Shown: positions 29,596 to 39,937, numbered from the stretch's first letter. The stretch: DNA of 64,000 nucleotides from Flavobacteriales bacterium (GCA_020853105.1 JADYZM010000039.1:1-64000), one strand, 5' to 3'. Program-made: numbers and translations. Notes: generated by a model from the letters alone, not told the origin.

Positions 29596-30687
29596 CTAAT
29601 AGTAACTTTCGTCTTTTATTAGTTTAATATCGTTTACGAATTGCTTTATTATTTGCTCGTCTTGTTTTTTACACACCATTAATACTTTGTCTGTTTCCAC
29701 AACAATGTAATCTTTTAATCCTTGCAGTACAACCAATTTATCATTTGAAACATTTACTATGTTTCCAGAGGAGTCGTACATGAGAACAGAATGTCCGACA
29801 ATTGCATTTTTATTTTCATCATGTGGCAAATGAGTATAGATAGAGCCCCATGTACCTAAATCTGACCAGCCTATGTCTGCACTAATTACAAACACATTGC
29901 TAGATTTTTCCATAATTCCATAATCGATAGAAATATTTTTGGAAACAGAATACACTTTTTTAATAAAATTAGCTTCCTCAGTGGTATCCATCAGTTTTTT
30001 TCCTTCTTTAAAAAGCGAATTAACTTCGGGTAGAAGTTTATCAAATGCTTTTTCAATACTTTTTAAACTCCAAACAAACATTCCGGAGTTCCAGCAAAAC
30101 TCACCGCTGGCAATAAATTGTTCAGCAAGTTCCAAATTCGGCTTCTCGGTGAATGTTTTTACCTTTTTAATTTTTTCGTCAGGTGTCGAAAATGCATTGT
30201 CAAACTGGATATATCCATAGCCGGTATCGGGTCTGCTTGGTGTAATTCCAAGTGTAACTAAGCAATCGTTGGTTTCTGTATAACTCAACGCTAAATTTAT
30301 TACTCGAATAAATTCGTCTTCTTTTAAAATCAAATGGTCGGCTGGTGCAACAATAATATTGGCGTTTGGATTTTTTAAAGCAATTTTCTGATTTGCGTAT
30401 GCAATGCAAGGAGCTGTATTTTTTCGGGAAGGCTCACATAAAATTTGCTCAGGATACAATCCGGGCAATTGTTTATTTACTAAATCCTTGTATGATTCAT
30501 TTGTAACAATAAGTATGTTTTGCGGAGGACAAATTTTTTTAAATCTATTAAATGTTTGCTGTAGCAGTGTTTCTCCTGTGCCGAGAATATCAAGGAATTG
30601 TTTTGGGTATGAAGTCCTACTCATAGGCCAAAAGCGACTACCTATGCCTCCAGCCATAATCACACAATAGTAATTGGGATTTAACAT
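29596..30687 (-). CDS. Mannose-1-phosphate guanylyltransferase
   Basis: VIMAGGIGSRFWPMSRTSYPKQFLDILG, VAPADHLI, FCWNSGMFVW, IGWSDLGTWGS. Confidence 0.92.
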   Translation of the reverse strand: MLNPNYYCVIMAGGIGSRFWPMSRTSYPKQFLDILGTGETLLQQTFNRFKKICPPQNILIVTNESYKDLVNKQLPGLYPEQILCEPSRKNTAPCIAYANQKIALKNPNANIIVAPADHLILKEDEFIRVINLALSYTETNDCLVTLGITPSRPDTGYGYIQFDNAFSTPDEKIKKVKTFTEKPNLELAEQFIASGEFCWNSGMFVWSLKSIEKAFDKLLPEVNSLFKEGKKLMDTTEEANFIKKVYSVSKNISIDYGIMEKSSNVFVISADIGWSDLGTWGSIYTHLPHDENKNAIVGHSVLMYDSSGNIVNVSNDKLVVLQGLKDYIVVETDKVLMVCKKQDEQIIKQFVNDIKLIKDESYY

Positions 30688-30688
30688 G

Positions 30689-31978
30689 TTATTTTAATTT
30701 TATTAATGCTGATTTAAGTTGAGCAAACAAAGCATCTATTTCAGACAATACTGAAGTTCCTACTGAAATTCTATACCATGTAGAGTCTTTTGAAGCCCCA
30801 AATGCATTGAATGGAACTATTGCAATTTTAGCCTCGTCTAACAAATATGCAGTAACATCAGCTGTTGTTGCTAATATTTTTCCCTCTGAAGTGGTTTTTC
30901 CAATGAGGTTAAAACTTACAGTTAAATATATTGCGGCTTCAGGTGCAATTACGTCAACCTGAAAACCCTGATTTTTTATTTCTTTTAATCCATTATAAAA
31001 GGCTACCAATCGTTGATTTACCTCATTTTTAAATGCGGTTAAATATGTATCAACAGCGCTTTCATTCATTAAATATTTTGCTGTAGCAACTTGCTCTGCC
31101 TTTGGAGACCACGCACCAACATGACTTAAAATGGATTTCATTTTGTCAATAATTCGTTGAGGACCAAAAGCCCAACCTACTCGCACTCCTGTAGCTGCAA
31201 ATGATTTTGAAATTCCATCGATAAATATTGTGTAGTCTTTCATTTCAGGACAAAGCGAAACCGGATCAACATGGACTGTATTCCCGAATGTTAATGTCCA
31301 ATATATTTGATCATACAACAAATACAGCGGTTTTTTTGATGCTCCCCTTCTTTTGTTTTCCTCTAATACCATCTCGCAAATTTCTCTAAGCCCTTCAGAA
31401 GTAAATGTTGTCCCTGTAGGGTTTAAAGGAGAACAAACTGCCAATAAGGTAGCTTCGCTTATATATGGTTTTAACTCAGCTGCTGTGGGCATAAATTTAT
31501 TTTCAGGCGTTGTTTCAACAAAAATTTGTTGACCTCTTGATAGATGTGTATAGTGATTATTATTCCATGAAGGAACAGGAAATAAAACTTTGTCTTGTGG
31601 ATCTATTATGGTTTGATAAACAGCATAAATTAAAGGTCTTGCTCCACCTGAAATTAAAATTTGATTTGCTGAATAATCAAGCCCTGCTCTATTTTTTAAA
31701 AATTTTGATACAGCGTCTCTGAGTTCTTGGATTCCATTTGCTGGTGGATAATTTGTTTCTCCATTTTGATAGGCATTAATAATTTCATTTTTTAACTCAT
31801 TCGGTATTAGAAAAATTTTAGGATTAAAATCACCAATGGTTAAATTATAAATTTTCTCACCTTGATCCATTTTAGCCTTTACTTCACCAGCAAGTTTAAT
31901 TATTTCAGAACCAATTAGGTTTTCAGCCATTTCTGAAACTTTATTATTAACTGAGGTTGTTTGAAATGATGTGCTCAT
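30689..31978 (-). CDS. Pyridoxal-phosphate-dependent aminotransferase, class I/II (aspartate aminotransferase-like)
   Basis: YPPANGIQELRDAVSKFL, SPLNPTGTTFT, DGISKSFAATGVRVGWAFGP. Confidence 0.9.
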   Translation of the reverse strand: MSTSFQTTSVNNKVSEMAENLIGSEIIKLAGEVKAKMDQGEKIYNLTIGDFNPKIFLIPNELKNEIINAYQNGETNYPPANGIQELRDAVSKFLKNRAGLDYSANQILISGGARPLIYAVYQTIIDPQDKVLFPVPSWNNNHYTHLSRGQQIFVETTPENKFMPTAAELKPYISEATLLAVCSPLNPTGTTFTSEGLREICEMVLEENKRRGASKKPLYLLYDQIYWTLTFGNTVHVDPVSLCPEMKDYTIFIDGISKSFAATGVRVGWAFGPQRIIDKMKSILSHVGAWSPKAEQVATAKYLMNESAVDTYLTAFKNEVNQRLVAFYNGLKEIKNQGFQVDVIAPEAAIYLTVSFNLIGKTTSEGKILATTADVTAYLLDEAKIAIVPFNAFGASKDSTWYRISVGTSVLSEIDALFAQLKSALIKLK

Positions 31979-32146
31979 AGTTGTATTTTTAACAATTACG
32001 CGAAATTAATAAAACTGATTTGCAGATTTAGATTTTTTATAAAAATTCCTTTTGGAGAAAAGTAGAATTTGCAATTAATAATTTTATAAACATTGCAAAT
32101 ATTCAACATTTAAGTTAAAATAAGGAAACCAAACGAAATAAAATTG

Positions 32147-32359
32147 TTAAAAATCTTTAGTTTTCTTATAATGCCTATAAACTATATAGCCGACAGAAAC
32201 CAGTAATGCGTACGGAATAATCATAAGATATACAATGCCATCATTGATTCCATTAGCTAATGACGAATCATTTTCAATGACAGCCTTACACATTGCACAT
32301 TGTGAAACAGCTGATTTGAAAAACAGACTACATGTGAATAGAAATAGGTATTTTTTCAT
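32147..32359 (-). CDS. Small membrane protein with signal peptide, CxxC and one TM helix, at the end of the cytochrome oxidase operon
   Basis: MKKYLFLFTCSLFFKSAVSQCAMCKAVIENDSSLANGINDGIVYLMIIPYALLVSVGYIVYRHYKKTKDF. Confidence 0.75.
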   Translation of the reverse strand: MKKYLFLFTCSLFFKSAVSQCAMCKAVIENDSSLANGINDGIVYLMIIPYALLVSVGYIVYRHYKKTKDF

Positions 32360-32371
32360 CTCAACCCGTTA

Positions 32372-33085
32372 TTAGATTTGTTTTTTTTGTTCTATAACTG
32401 CTTGTTTTTTTCCTTTTAAAGGTACAACATCTTCTTTGTACAATATATCAATTGCATCAATCAACTGTTCTTTTACAACTTTATGAGTTGTTCCATCAAA
32501 ATATCCTCTGATGTGAGCATTTTTATCAATTAAAATAAGCATATTGGAATGTAGAAAGCCTCCCGGTGCTATTGAATCTTTTTGAACACTTACAAAAAAA
32601 CCTGAAAAAGCTACATTATAAATTGAATCTTTATTTCCAGTAACAAAGTGCCAAGATTTTGTGTCTGCATGAACCTTTTTAGCATAATCTGCCAATACAG
32701 ATACTGAATCAGCTTCTGGGTTAACGGTTATGGAAAGAAAACGTAGGTTTTTGTTATCCTTAAATTTACTTTGAAGATAACCCATATTAGTTGTCATTTT
32801 AGGGCAAATAGAAGGACAGGAAACAAAGAAGAAATCTACCACATAAACATGACCTAAAAGATTATCGCGAGTAATTTTATTTCCATCTTGATTTATAAAT
32901 TCAAAATAGGGAATTTGGTGGTATATAGTATCATATCCTCCTTTTTCATTACTAATTGTAGTTCTTGGACCAATAAATTCTAACCTATTAAAGTTATGTT
33001 TACTCGAATATAAAAAAAGATAAACTATAGAAGGCAGCAGAAGTATAGCAATTAGTATAGCTGCTTTTTTAATTTTTTTGCTCAT
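32372..33085 (-). CDS. SCO1/SenC family cytochrome oxidase copper assembly protein
   Basis: VYVVDFFFVSCPSICPKMTTNMGYLQ (CxxxC), C-terminal His in FLHSNMLILIDK; start ATG at 33083-33085 (MSKKIKK). Confidence 0.9.
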   Translation of the reverse strand: MSKKIKKAAILIAILLLPSIVYLFLYSSKHNFNRLEFIGPRTTISNEKGGYDTIYHQIPYFEFINQDGNKITRDNLLGHVYVVDFFFVSCPSICPKMTTNMGYLQSKFKDNKNLRFLSITVNPEADSVSVLADYAKKVHADTKSWHFVTGNKDSIYNVAFSGFFVSVQKDSIAPGGFLHSNMLILIDKNAHIRGYFDGTTHKVVKEQLIDAIDILYKEDVVPLKGKKQAVIEQKKQI

Positions 33086-33155
33086 AAATGGGTAGATAAA
33101 TAAAAAGACCACAAAGTTATTGTGATCTTTTTAAATTCAATATCAAACTTTCAAT

Positions 33156-33545
33156 TTAATACAACCAATTTGCAATCATATCGGAATATACGCCCTCGGT
33201 TAATACATGGTATGCTAAATATAAGGCATACACCACAAATGGTACAATTATTACATTTTTTAAAAATGTTACTTCATGTTTTAAATGCATATACTCGGAA
33301 ACAATATAAAACGCTTTAAGTACAGTTAAAACAATAAATGTCATTTTTATAAAGCCCCAAGCTAATCCCATTTCTTTCCAGAAAATTCCTAAAAGCACTT
33401 CTACTGTAGTAATGAATAGCAGTACCCAAAAAATTAACCAAATTCTTTTTCTTACTTTTTTTCCTTCTTCTTCAGAATGGTGAACAGCATATTCATATAC
33501 TTCTTGGTGATGATTATCGTGTGATGTGTGTTCTGAATGTCCCAT
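33156..33545 (-). CDS. Cytochrome c oxidase subunit IV family protein
   Basis: His-rich N-terminus, KRIWLIFWVLLFITTVEVLLGIF, three TM helices; operon context. Confidence 0.8.
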   Translation of the reverse strand: MGHSEHTSHDNHHQEVYEYAVHHSEEEGKKVRKRIWLIFWVLLFITTVEVLLGIFWKEMGLAWGFIKMTFIVLTVLKAFYIVSEYMHLKHEVTFLKNVIIVPFVVYALYLAYHVLTEGVYSDMIANWLY

Positions 33546-33567
33546 AAATTTTTATTTTATAATTTTT

Positions 33568-34428
33568 TTAAATCAAGTAGAAGAATGTAAATACAAAAAC
33601 CCAAACTAAATCAACAAAATGCCAATAAAGACCAACTTTTTCAACCATTTCATAATGACCTCTTTTTTGGTATGTTCCCATGATTACATTAAAAAATATT
33701 ATGATATTTAAAACAACACCACTCAATACGTGTGTACCATGAAATCCTGTGATAAAGAAAAAGAAATCAGCAAATAATGGATGTCCGTATTCATTTCTTG
33801 TAAGATTTGCACCAAAAACTTCTTTTCCGTTCGCTAACAATTCTTTCATATTATCTCCGGTAACAGATATGTATTGTCCGGCATCTTTCCATGGTAATAA
33901 TAATGTTTGCTTAGAATCATCAGCCCATCTGGCAATAACGCCCTTTGTCATTTCAACTGAGCCATCAGGCATTGTAAACGTTCCTTTTCCAAGCTCTATT
34001 GCACCTAACTCTGACCCGTGTATAAAATGACTCCACTCCCAAGCTTGTGAGCTTAAAAATATTGCACCGCCGACAATGGTTAACAGCATCCATATTGTAA
34101 CTCCTTTCTTGTCCATTCGATGACCAGCCTCAACAGCCAAAACCATTGTAACAGAACTCATAATTAAAATAAAAGTCATTAATGCTACAAAGAGTAAAGG
34201 ATGATTTCCATGCATAAATGGAAAATGTGTGAAAACATTTTCGGCAGTTGGCCACATCGAACCATAATAATGTCGATAGAAACCGTATGAGGCTAAAAAG
34301 CCTGTAAATGTTAATGCATCGGATACTAAGAAAAACCACATCATAAGCTTTCCATATCCTGCATTAAAAGGAGATTTGTTATTTCCCTCCCATGCTGAAT
34401 TTTTATCTAATGAAACTGAACTTGACAT
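33568..34428 (-). CDS. Cytochrome c oxidase subunit III
   Basis: KLMMWFFLVSDALTFTGFLASYGFYR, FFFITGFHGTHVLSGVVLNI, YWHFVDLVWVFVFTFFYL. Confidence 0.92.
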   Translation of the reverse strand: MSSSVSLDKNSAWEGNNKSPFNAGYGKLMMWFFLVSDALTFTGFLASYGFYRHYYGSMWPTAENVFTHFPFMHGNHPLLFVALMTFILIMSSVTMVLAVEAGHRMDKKGVTIWMLLTIVGGAIFLSSQAWEWSHFIHGSELGAIELGKGTFTMPDGSVEMTKGVIARWADDSKQTLLLPWKDAGQYISVTGDNMKELLANGKEVFGANLTRNEYGHPLFADFFFFITGFHGTHVLSGVVLNIIIFFNVIMGTYQKRGHYEMVEKVGLYWHFVDLVWVFVFTFFYLI

Positions 34429-34441
34429 ATTTAATTAATTT

Positions 34442-35038
34442 TTAAGCAACGTATTTTAGAAACAAAAACAGATATATCCACAATCCACCAAGAAAATGCC
34501 AATATATTATACTTAACTCAACACCTAATGTATTTTCTTGATTGTATTTTTCTTTTAGTGATTTTATAGCAACAACAAGTACAGAAATTATTCCGGCTAG
34601 TAAATGCAAAACATGAAAGACTGTAACTAAATAGATAAAAGAACTTGCACTCGTGCTTTTAGAACCTGTTGCAAAAATTCCATTTGAATATAAATCTTTC
34701 CACCCGTAATATTGGCTTACAATAAACATTACACCCAGCACTAAGGTAATTATTGAAGCTAATTTTAACACATTAGAGTTTCCTTTACGAATAGAAAATA
34801 ATCCATAATGAAAAATTAAACTACTTGCCACAATTATTAAAGTGCTTATAGTGAATGCAAAAGGCAAATCAAAACTAAACCATCTTGGCGAAGAACCTTT
34901 GCTTACAATTACAGCACTGGTCCACCCACCAAAAAGCATTACAATACTGACAATTGCAATCCAAAGAAGAGGTTTTGCTGTTTTCTTTTTAATATCTTCA
35001 GCAGTATCAAATTGGTTATTTATGGAAACTGAGGTCAT
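34442..35038 (-). CDS. Heme-copper oxidase subunit III (second copy, short)
   Basis: LVTVFHVLHLLAGIISVLVVA, SIIYWHFLGGLWIYLFLFLKYVA. Confidence 0.88.
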   Translation of the reverse strand: MTSVSINNQFDTAEDIKKKTAKPLLWIAIVSIVMLFGGWTSAVIVSKGSSPRWFSFDLPFAFTISTLIIVASSLIFHYGLFSIRKGNSNVLKLASIITLVLGVMFIVSQYYGWKDLYSNGIFATGSKSTSASSFIYLVTVFHVLHLLAGIISVLVVAIKSLKEKYNQENTLGVELSIIYWHFLGGLWIYLFLFLKYVA

Positions 35039-35042
35039 TTAA

Positions 35043-36821
35043 TTAATGTTTTTCGTTTTTTTCGTTTTGAAACAATGGAGTAGTTTGAGGAATAAAATCA
35101 TTTCCGCCAACAAATTCACCACTTTCATCAACTTTACTGTAATCATAAGGCCATCTGTGAACTTCAGGTATTTCTCCCGGCCAGTTTCCATGAATATGTT
35201 CAACTGGAGTTGTCCACTCAAGCGAGTTGCTGTCCCAAGGATTTTGTGGAGCTTTTGGACCTCTAAGTGCACTATATAAAAAGTTGTATAAGAACAACAA
35301 TTGTCCGAATGCAATTACAATTGCGAATGTACTTATCACAACATTAATATCAATCAAATTTTCAAATAGTGGAAATTCTGAATTTGTATAATATCTTCTT
35401 GGAACGCCTGCCAATCCGAGAAAATGCATTGGAAAAAACACGCCATAAGAACACACAATTGTTATCCAAAAATGAATGCTTCCAATCTTATTGTCCATCA
35501 TTCTTCCAAATAATTTAGGGAACCAATGATATACGCCAGCAAACATTCCAAAAACAGCTGATAGTCCCATCACAATATGGAAGTGACCAACTACAAAATA
35601 GGTATCATGAACATTTATATCCAAAGCAGAATCTCCTAGAATCAAACCGGTTAATCCACCTGAAATAAATGTAGAAACTAAACCAATACTAAATAATGTA
35701 GCAGGTGAAAATTTAATATTCCCTTTCCAAAGCGTTGTTAGATAATTGAATACTTTAACAGCTGAAGGTATCGCAATTAATAGTGTTGTAAAGGTAAAAA
35801 CTGCACCTAAAAAAGGATTCATTCCGGTTACAAACATGTGATGCCCCCAAACTATCGTTGATAAAAATGCAATTGCAAGCATCGAACCTATCATGGCTCT
35901 ATAGCCAAATATTGGTTTTCTGGACATTGTAGAAATTATCTCAGAGGTTATTCCTAATGAAGGCAGTAACACAATGTAAACTTCAGGGTGTCCTAAAAAC
36001 CAGAATAAGTGTTCAAATAATATAGGGCTACCGCCTGAATATTCTAATACTTGACCGCCAATAAAAATGTCTGACAAATAGAAACTTGTGCCAAAACTTC
36101 TATCAAATATCAAAAGAATTGCAGCAGAAAGTAACACAGGGAAGGATACTATACCAATTAATGCAGTAAACAAAAATGCCCAAACTGTTAAAGGCATTCT
36201 AGTCATTGTCATTCCCTTGGTTCTTAGATTTAAAATTGTTACAACATAATTTAAACTTCCTAGTAATGAAGAAATAATAAAGATTGCCATTGAAATTAAC
36301 CACAATGTCATTCCTAATCCTGACCCAGGAATTGCTTGTGGCAAAGCACTCAATGGTGGATAAATTGTCCATCCTGCTGATGCTGCACCACCTTCAACAC
36401 CAAGAGAAATTAACATAATAACACTTGATACAAAGAAAAACCAATACGAAAGCATATTTAAAAATCCGGAAGCCATATCTCTGGCTCCAATTTGAAGTGG
36501 AATTAATAAATTACTAAAAGTACCGCTCAATCCGGCAGTTAGTAAGAAAAATACCATAATCGTTCCATGCATTGTAACTAAAGCAAGGTATTTATCAGGA
36601 GCCATTACGCCGTTCTCTGCCCAAGAACCTAATAACTTATCAACTATCCAAAAACTCTCACCTGGCCAACCAAGTTGCAATCGAAAAAGTGTGGACATTA
36701 TCATACCAATAAATCCCATAATAAATCCAGTTATTAAAAACTGTTTTGATATCATTTTATGGTCAGTACTGAAAATGTACTTAAATAAAAAATCTTGTTC
36801 GTGGTGATGATGTGTGCTCAT
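35043..36821 (-). CDS. Cytochrome c oxidase subunit I
   Basis: STDHKMISKQFLITGF, HGTIMVFF, FWFLGHPEVYIVLLPSLGITSEI, WGHHMFVTGMNP, HDTYFVVGHFHIVMG. Confidence 0.97.
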   Translation of the reverse strand: MSTHHHHEQDFLFKYIFSTDHKMISKQFLITGFIMGFIGMIMSTLFRLQLGWPGESFWIVDKLLGSWAENGVMAPDKYLALVTMHGTIMVFFLLTAGLSGTFSNLLIPLQIGARDMASGFLNMLSYWFFFVSSVIMLISLGVEGGAASAGWTIYPPLSALPQAIPGSGLGMTLWLISMAIFIISSLLGSLNYVVTILNLRTKGMTMTRMPLTVWAFLFTALIGIVSFPVLLSAAILLIFDRSFGTSFYLSDIFIGGQVLEYSGGSPILFEHLFWFLGHPEVYIVLLPSLGITSEIISTMSRKPIFGYRAMIGSMLAIAFLSTIVWGHHMFVTGMNPFLGAVFTFTTLLIAIPSAVKVFNYLTTLWKGNIKFSPATLFSIGLVSTFISGGLTGLILGDSALDINVHDTYFVVGHFHIVMGLSAVFGMFAGVYHWFPKLFGRMMDNKIGSIHFWITIVCSYGVFFPMHFLGLAGVPRRYYTNSEFPLFENLIDINVVISTFAIVIAFGQLLFLYNFLYSALRGPKAPQNPWDSNSLEWTTPVEHIHGNWPGEIPEVHRWPYDYSKVDESGEFVGGNDFIPQTTPLFQNEKNEKH

Positions 36822-36850
36822 TATATTGTTTTATTAAACTTAAATATCAA

Positions 36851-37828
36851 TTAATTATTTTGAGAGAACTGTTTTTGAGATGACAACCATTTTTGATAAT
36901 CTTCTTTTGTGTCAACTATAATATTCATTTGCATATTATAGTGAGCTGCTCCGCAAATTTTATTACACAATAATAAATAATCAAATTTGTCATTTTTTGT
37001 AATTTTTTTCATTTCTGCAGTTGTGATTATCGGCACAAAATTAAAATGTGTTTTAATTCCAGGTACACAATTCATTTGAGCTCTAAAATGAGGCATATAT
37101 GCACTATGGATTACATCATTGGATCGAAAAATAAATTGCACAGGTACATTTACCGGAACATGGAATTCTCCTTTTACAATTATGTCATCGTTAGCGTTTT
37201 TATCGGTTGAATCTACACCCATAAAATTAGCTCCTTCAATAAAATTAACATTTGCCCTCCCTAATTTTCCATCAGCGCCTGCATATCTGGCTCCCCAAGA
37301 AAATTGCTGACCTACAACTTCTATTAAAACATGTTCCTTCTCAGGATTTACAGGTGTCATAATTTTATTCCAATTATTCAAACCATATAAAATCAATACA
37401 GTTAAAGCTAATGATGGCAAAAGAGTCCAAATCAACTCTAATTTATTGCTGTGTGCAAAAAATATTGCTTTTCTATTTTTATTAAAAGAGTATTTAAAAG
37501 CAAACCAAAAAAGTAAAATGTGAGTGATAATAAATACTGGTATAATCAAAGCCCATGTAACATTCATGAGATTGTCAATACCTACACCATGTTCTGAAGC
37601 CGAAATAGGCAACATATATTTTCCCCATTTCAAATATTGCCACGCAAAAAATGAAAAATAAAACACCAAAAATACAAGCATCAAAATTGCCTGCAATTTA
37701 TTTTCCTTTTCACTAATATGATATACCTTTTCTCCTCTTGAAACTGCACTTAATTCGGCAATCTTTAAAATTTGTGCAACTGAAATTACAATTAACAATA
37801 CAGTTACGCTAACTAAAATTATCATCAT
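36851..37828 (-). CDS. Cytochrome c oxidase subunit II (CuA type, no fused cytochrome c domain)
   Basis: QFSWGARYAGADG, DVIHSAYMPHFRAQMNCVPG, CuA ligands CNKICGAAHYNM; no CxxCH. Confidence 0.92.
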   Translation of the reverse strand: MMIILVSVTVLLIVISVAQILKIAELSAVSRGEKVYHISEKENKLQAILMLVFLVFYFSFFAWQYLKWGKYMLPISASEHGVGIDNLMNVTWALIIPVFIITHILLFWFAFKYSFNKNRKAIFFAHSNKLELIWTLLPSLALTVLILYGLNNWNKIMTPVNPEKEHVLIEVVGQQFSWGARYAGADGKLGRANVNFIEGANFMGVDSTDKNANDDIIVKGEFHVPVNVPVQFIFRSNDVIHSAYMPHFRAQMNCVPGIKTHFNFVPIITTAEMKKITKNDKFDYLLLCNKICGAAHYNMQMNIIVDTKEDYQKWLSSQKQFSQNN

Positions 37829-37945
37829 ACAATTAAACTACTTATTGAGTTGTGTTTTTATGTTGTTAAACATATAATAAAAATCGAAGGTAAAGATTTT
37901 TTTAGAGATACCAAATTTTTACTCGAAAATTTTATGTTGAATAAC

Positions 37946-38641
37946 TTATTCTATCATTTGTTCCAAAACCGAAAAATTCAGAATTTGTATTTTTCGAAGT
38001 TTGGTTTTAACGATATTATATTTGTTGAAAAATGATAAAATTCGAATCACATTTGCTGTGTTCATGCTTGATAAAGAAGCTAATTCTTTTCTTTTCAAAT
38101 CTATAGCTAATGTTTTACCATCTGGCTCATAGCCGTAAAAATTTACAAGATCGATTAACGTATAAGCCAATCTTGATTCCATTTTTGTTTGAGTAAGAAT
38201 GAGCATTCGTTCGTTTTGTTCAATTAGTCTTTTTGAAAAATAACTGATTATCTTATGTCCTAATTCAGGGACTTTGGAAATAACCTTGAATAGATTTTCT
38301 TTTTTTATAACACAAATTGAAACATCTTCTAAGGCAATCGCAGTGTTTGAATAGGGTGAAGTTGACATTAAGTTATCAAATCCAAGAAAATCAACAGGTT
38401 TATGAAGCCCGACGATAAATTCTTCTTCAATTTTTCCTCTTTTAACTAATTTTACTTTTCCTTGATTCAGGCAGTATAACCCTTTTGGTAGGGCTCCTTC
38501 TTTAAAAATAATATCTCCTTTATTGAAATATAATTTATTTCTGCCTTTATTTAATAATTCTAATTCTTTTTCTGATAAATCAGAAAATAATGAATAATTT
38601 ACTTTTAAGCATCCGACACAATTACCCAAACATTTCTCCAT
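37946..38641 (-). CDS. Crp/Fnr family transcriptional regulator
   Basis: cNMP-binding fold (GDIIFKEGALPKGLYCLNQGKVKLVK), C-terminal wHTH (LKRKELASLSSMNTANVIRILSFF); N-terminal MEKCLGNCVGCLK. Confidence 0.9.
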   Translation of the reverse strand: MEKCLGNCVGCLKVNYSLFSDLSEKELELLNKGRNKLYFNKGDIIFKEGALPKGLYCLNQGKVKLVKRGKIEEEFIVGLHKPVDFLGFDNLMSTSPYSNTAIALEDVSICVIKKENLFKVISKVPELGHKIISYFSKRLIEQNERMLILTQTKMESRLAYTLIDLVNFYGYEPDGKTLAIDLKRKELASLSSMNTANVIRILSFFNKYNIVKTKLRKIQILNFSVLEQMIE

Positions 38642-38650
38642 AATCTATTT

Positions 38651-38680
38651 AAAAAAAAAGCCCATAATTTCTATGGGCTT
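38651..38680 (-). terminator. Intrinsic terminator between ActF-type gene and the Crp/Fnr gene
   Basis: On the minus strand AGCCCATA-gaaat-TATGGGCT followed by T9. Confidence 0.85.
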
Positions 38681-38702
38681 CAAAATTATAAAAATATTTT
38701 AA

Positions 38703-39911
38703 TTAGGTGTGTAAATGTTTACTTTCATCAAACATAGGGTGATTTTTAGGCATTAAAGGAGCTTTGGACAATGATTTAAGAGTAAATAAAATAAATAATC
38801 CTAAGAAAATTAAAAACATTCCAACTTCAATTGCTCCAAGACCTCCATCAGCATGCATGGTTCCTGGTAATACCATAATAAGAACATCTATCCAGTGACA
38901 AATAAAAAGTATGATTGCAACAGGCAATAAGAAAACAACATTTTTCTTAGAATCTCTAGACATTAACACAAAGAAAGGAAGTAAGAAATTAACTAAGAAT
39001 GTACCGATATATAAAACTTTGTAGTCATTAAAACGATCGATATAATAAGTAACCTCTTCCGGTATATTTGAATACCATATCAACATAAATTGAGAAAACC
39101 ACAAATATGCCCATAACATACTAATTGCAAAAACCCATTTCCCTAGGTCATGCAAATGGCTGTCATTAACTTCTTTCAACAATCCAAGAGATTTCAAATA
39201 AATTACCAAAAGTAGAACCACAAGTACTGATGAAATCCACATACCTGAAAATGCATACCAACCAAAAAGTGTACTAAACCAATGTACATCAATTGACATA
39301 ATCCAATCCCAAGCAGAGGATGAAGAAGTGTAAGCAAAAAATGCTATAAACAATACTCCCATAATTATGCTTCTTTTATATACGGGATTACTTTCGCCAT
39401 GATTAACAGATAATTTATCTTCTTCTAATGATTTTTTTCTGAACCAATTTGCAAAATACATCCACACAGCAAGGTATGCAATTGTTCTTCCCCAAAAGAA
39501 AGGTTGATTTAAATAAGCGGATTTGCCAGCAATTATTGCATCATAATGTTCACTCTGAGGATCCATAACTCCATCAGCCATCCAGTGATAAATATGATTC
39601 CAATGCATAGTTCCTCCAACAAAAACTAACAGTAAAGCCAAAGCTGAAATAGGCATAAAACTCATAGTAGCTTGAAAAAGACGTTGGGTTGTAACTCCCC
39701 ATGCCATTTCTGAAACAAACTGTAATGCAACAAAAAATAAAGAAGCTATTGATATGGTAAAAAAGAAATAACCATTAACCAACAGATTTGCCCAGAGACG
39801 TTGGCTTGTATGACCATGTGAGGTTAGTAAACCAATTACAAATGAAGCGATACCAATTACAATTAGTAGTATGGTTACGATATTTGCCTTTTTAGATACT
39901 TGATATTCCAT
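38703..39911 (-). CDS. Alternative Complex III quinol:cytochrome c oxidoreductase membrane subunit (ActF-like)
   Basis: ~10 TM; NPFF/MHWNHIYHWM, SSSSAWDWIMSIDVHWFSTLFGWYAFSGM. Confidence 0.88.
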   Translation of the reverse strand: MEYQVSKKANIVTILLIVIGIASFVIGLLTSHGHTSQRLWANLLVNGYFFFTISIASLFFVALQFVSEMAWGVTTQRLFQATMSFMPISALALLLVFVGGTMHWNHIYHWMADGVMDPQSEHYDAIIAGKSAYLNQPFFWGRTIAYLAVWMYFANWFRKKSLEEDKLSVNHGESNPVYKRSIIMGVLFIAFFAYTSSSSAWDWIMSIDVHWFSTLFGWYAFSGMWISSVLVVLLLVIYLKSLGLLKEVNDSHLHDLGKWVFAISMLWAYLWFSQFMLIWYSNIPEEVTYYIDRFNDYKVLYIGTFLVNFLLPFFVLMSRDSKKNVVFLLPVAIILFICHWIDVLIMVLPGTMHADGGLGAIEVGMFLIFLGLFILFTLKSLSKAPLMPKNHPMFDESKHLHT

Positions 39912-39937
39912 TTTAATATTTTTTAAATCGTCAAAAA

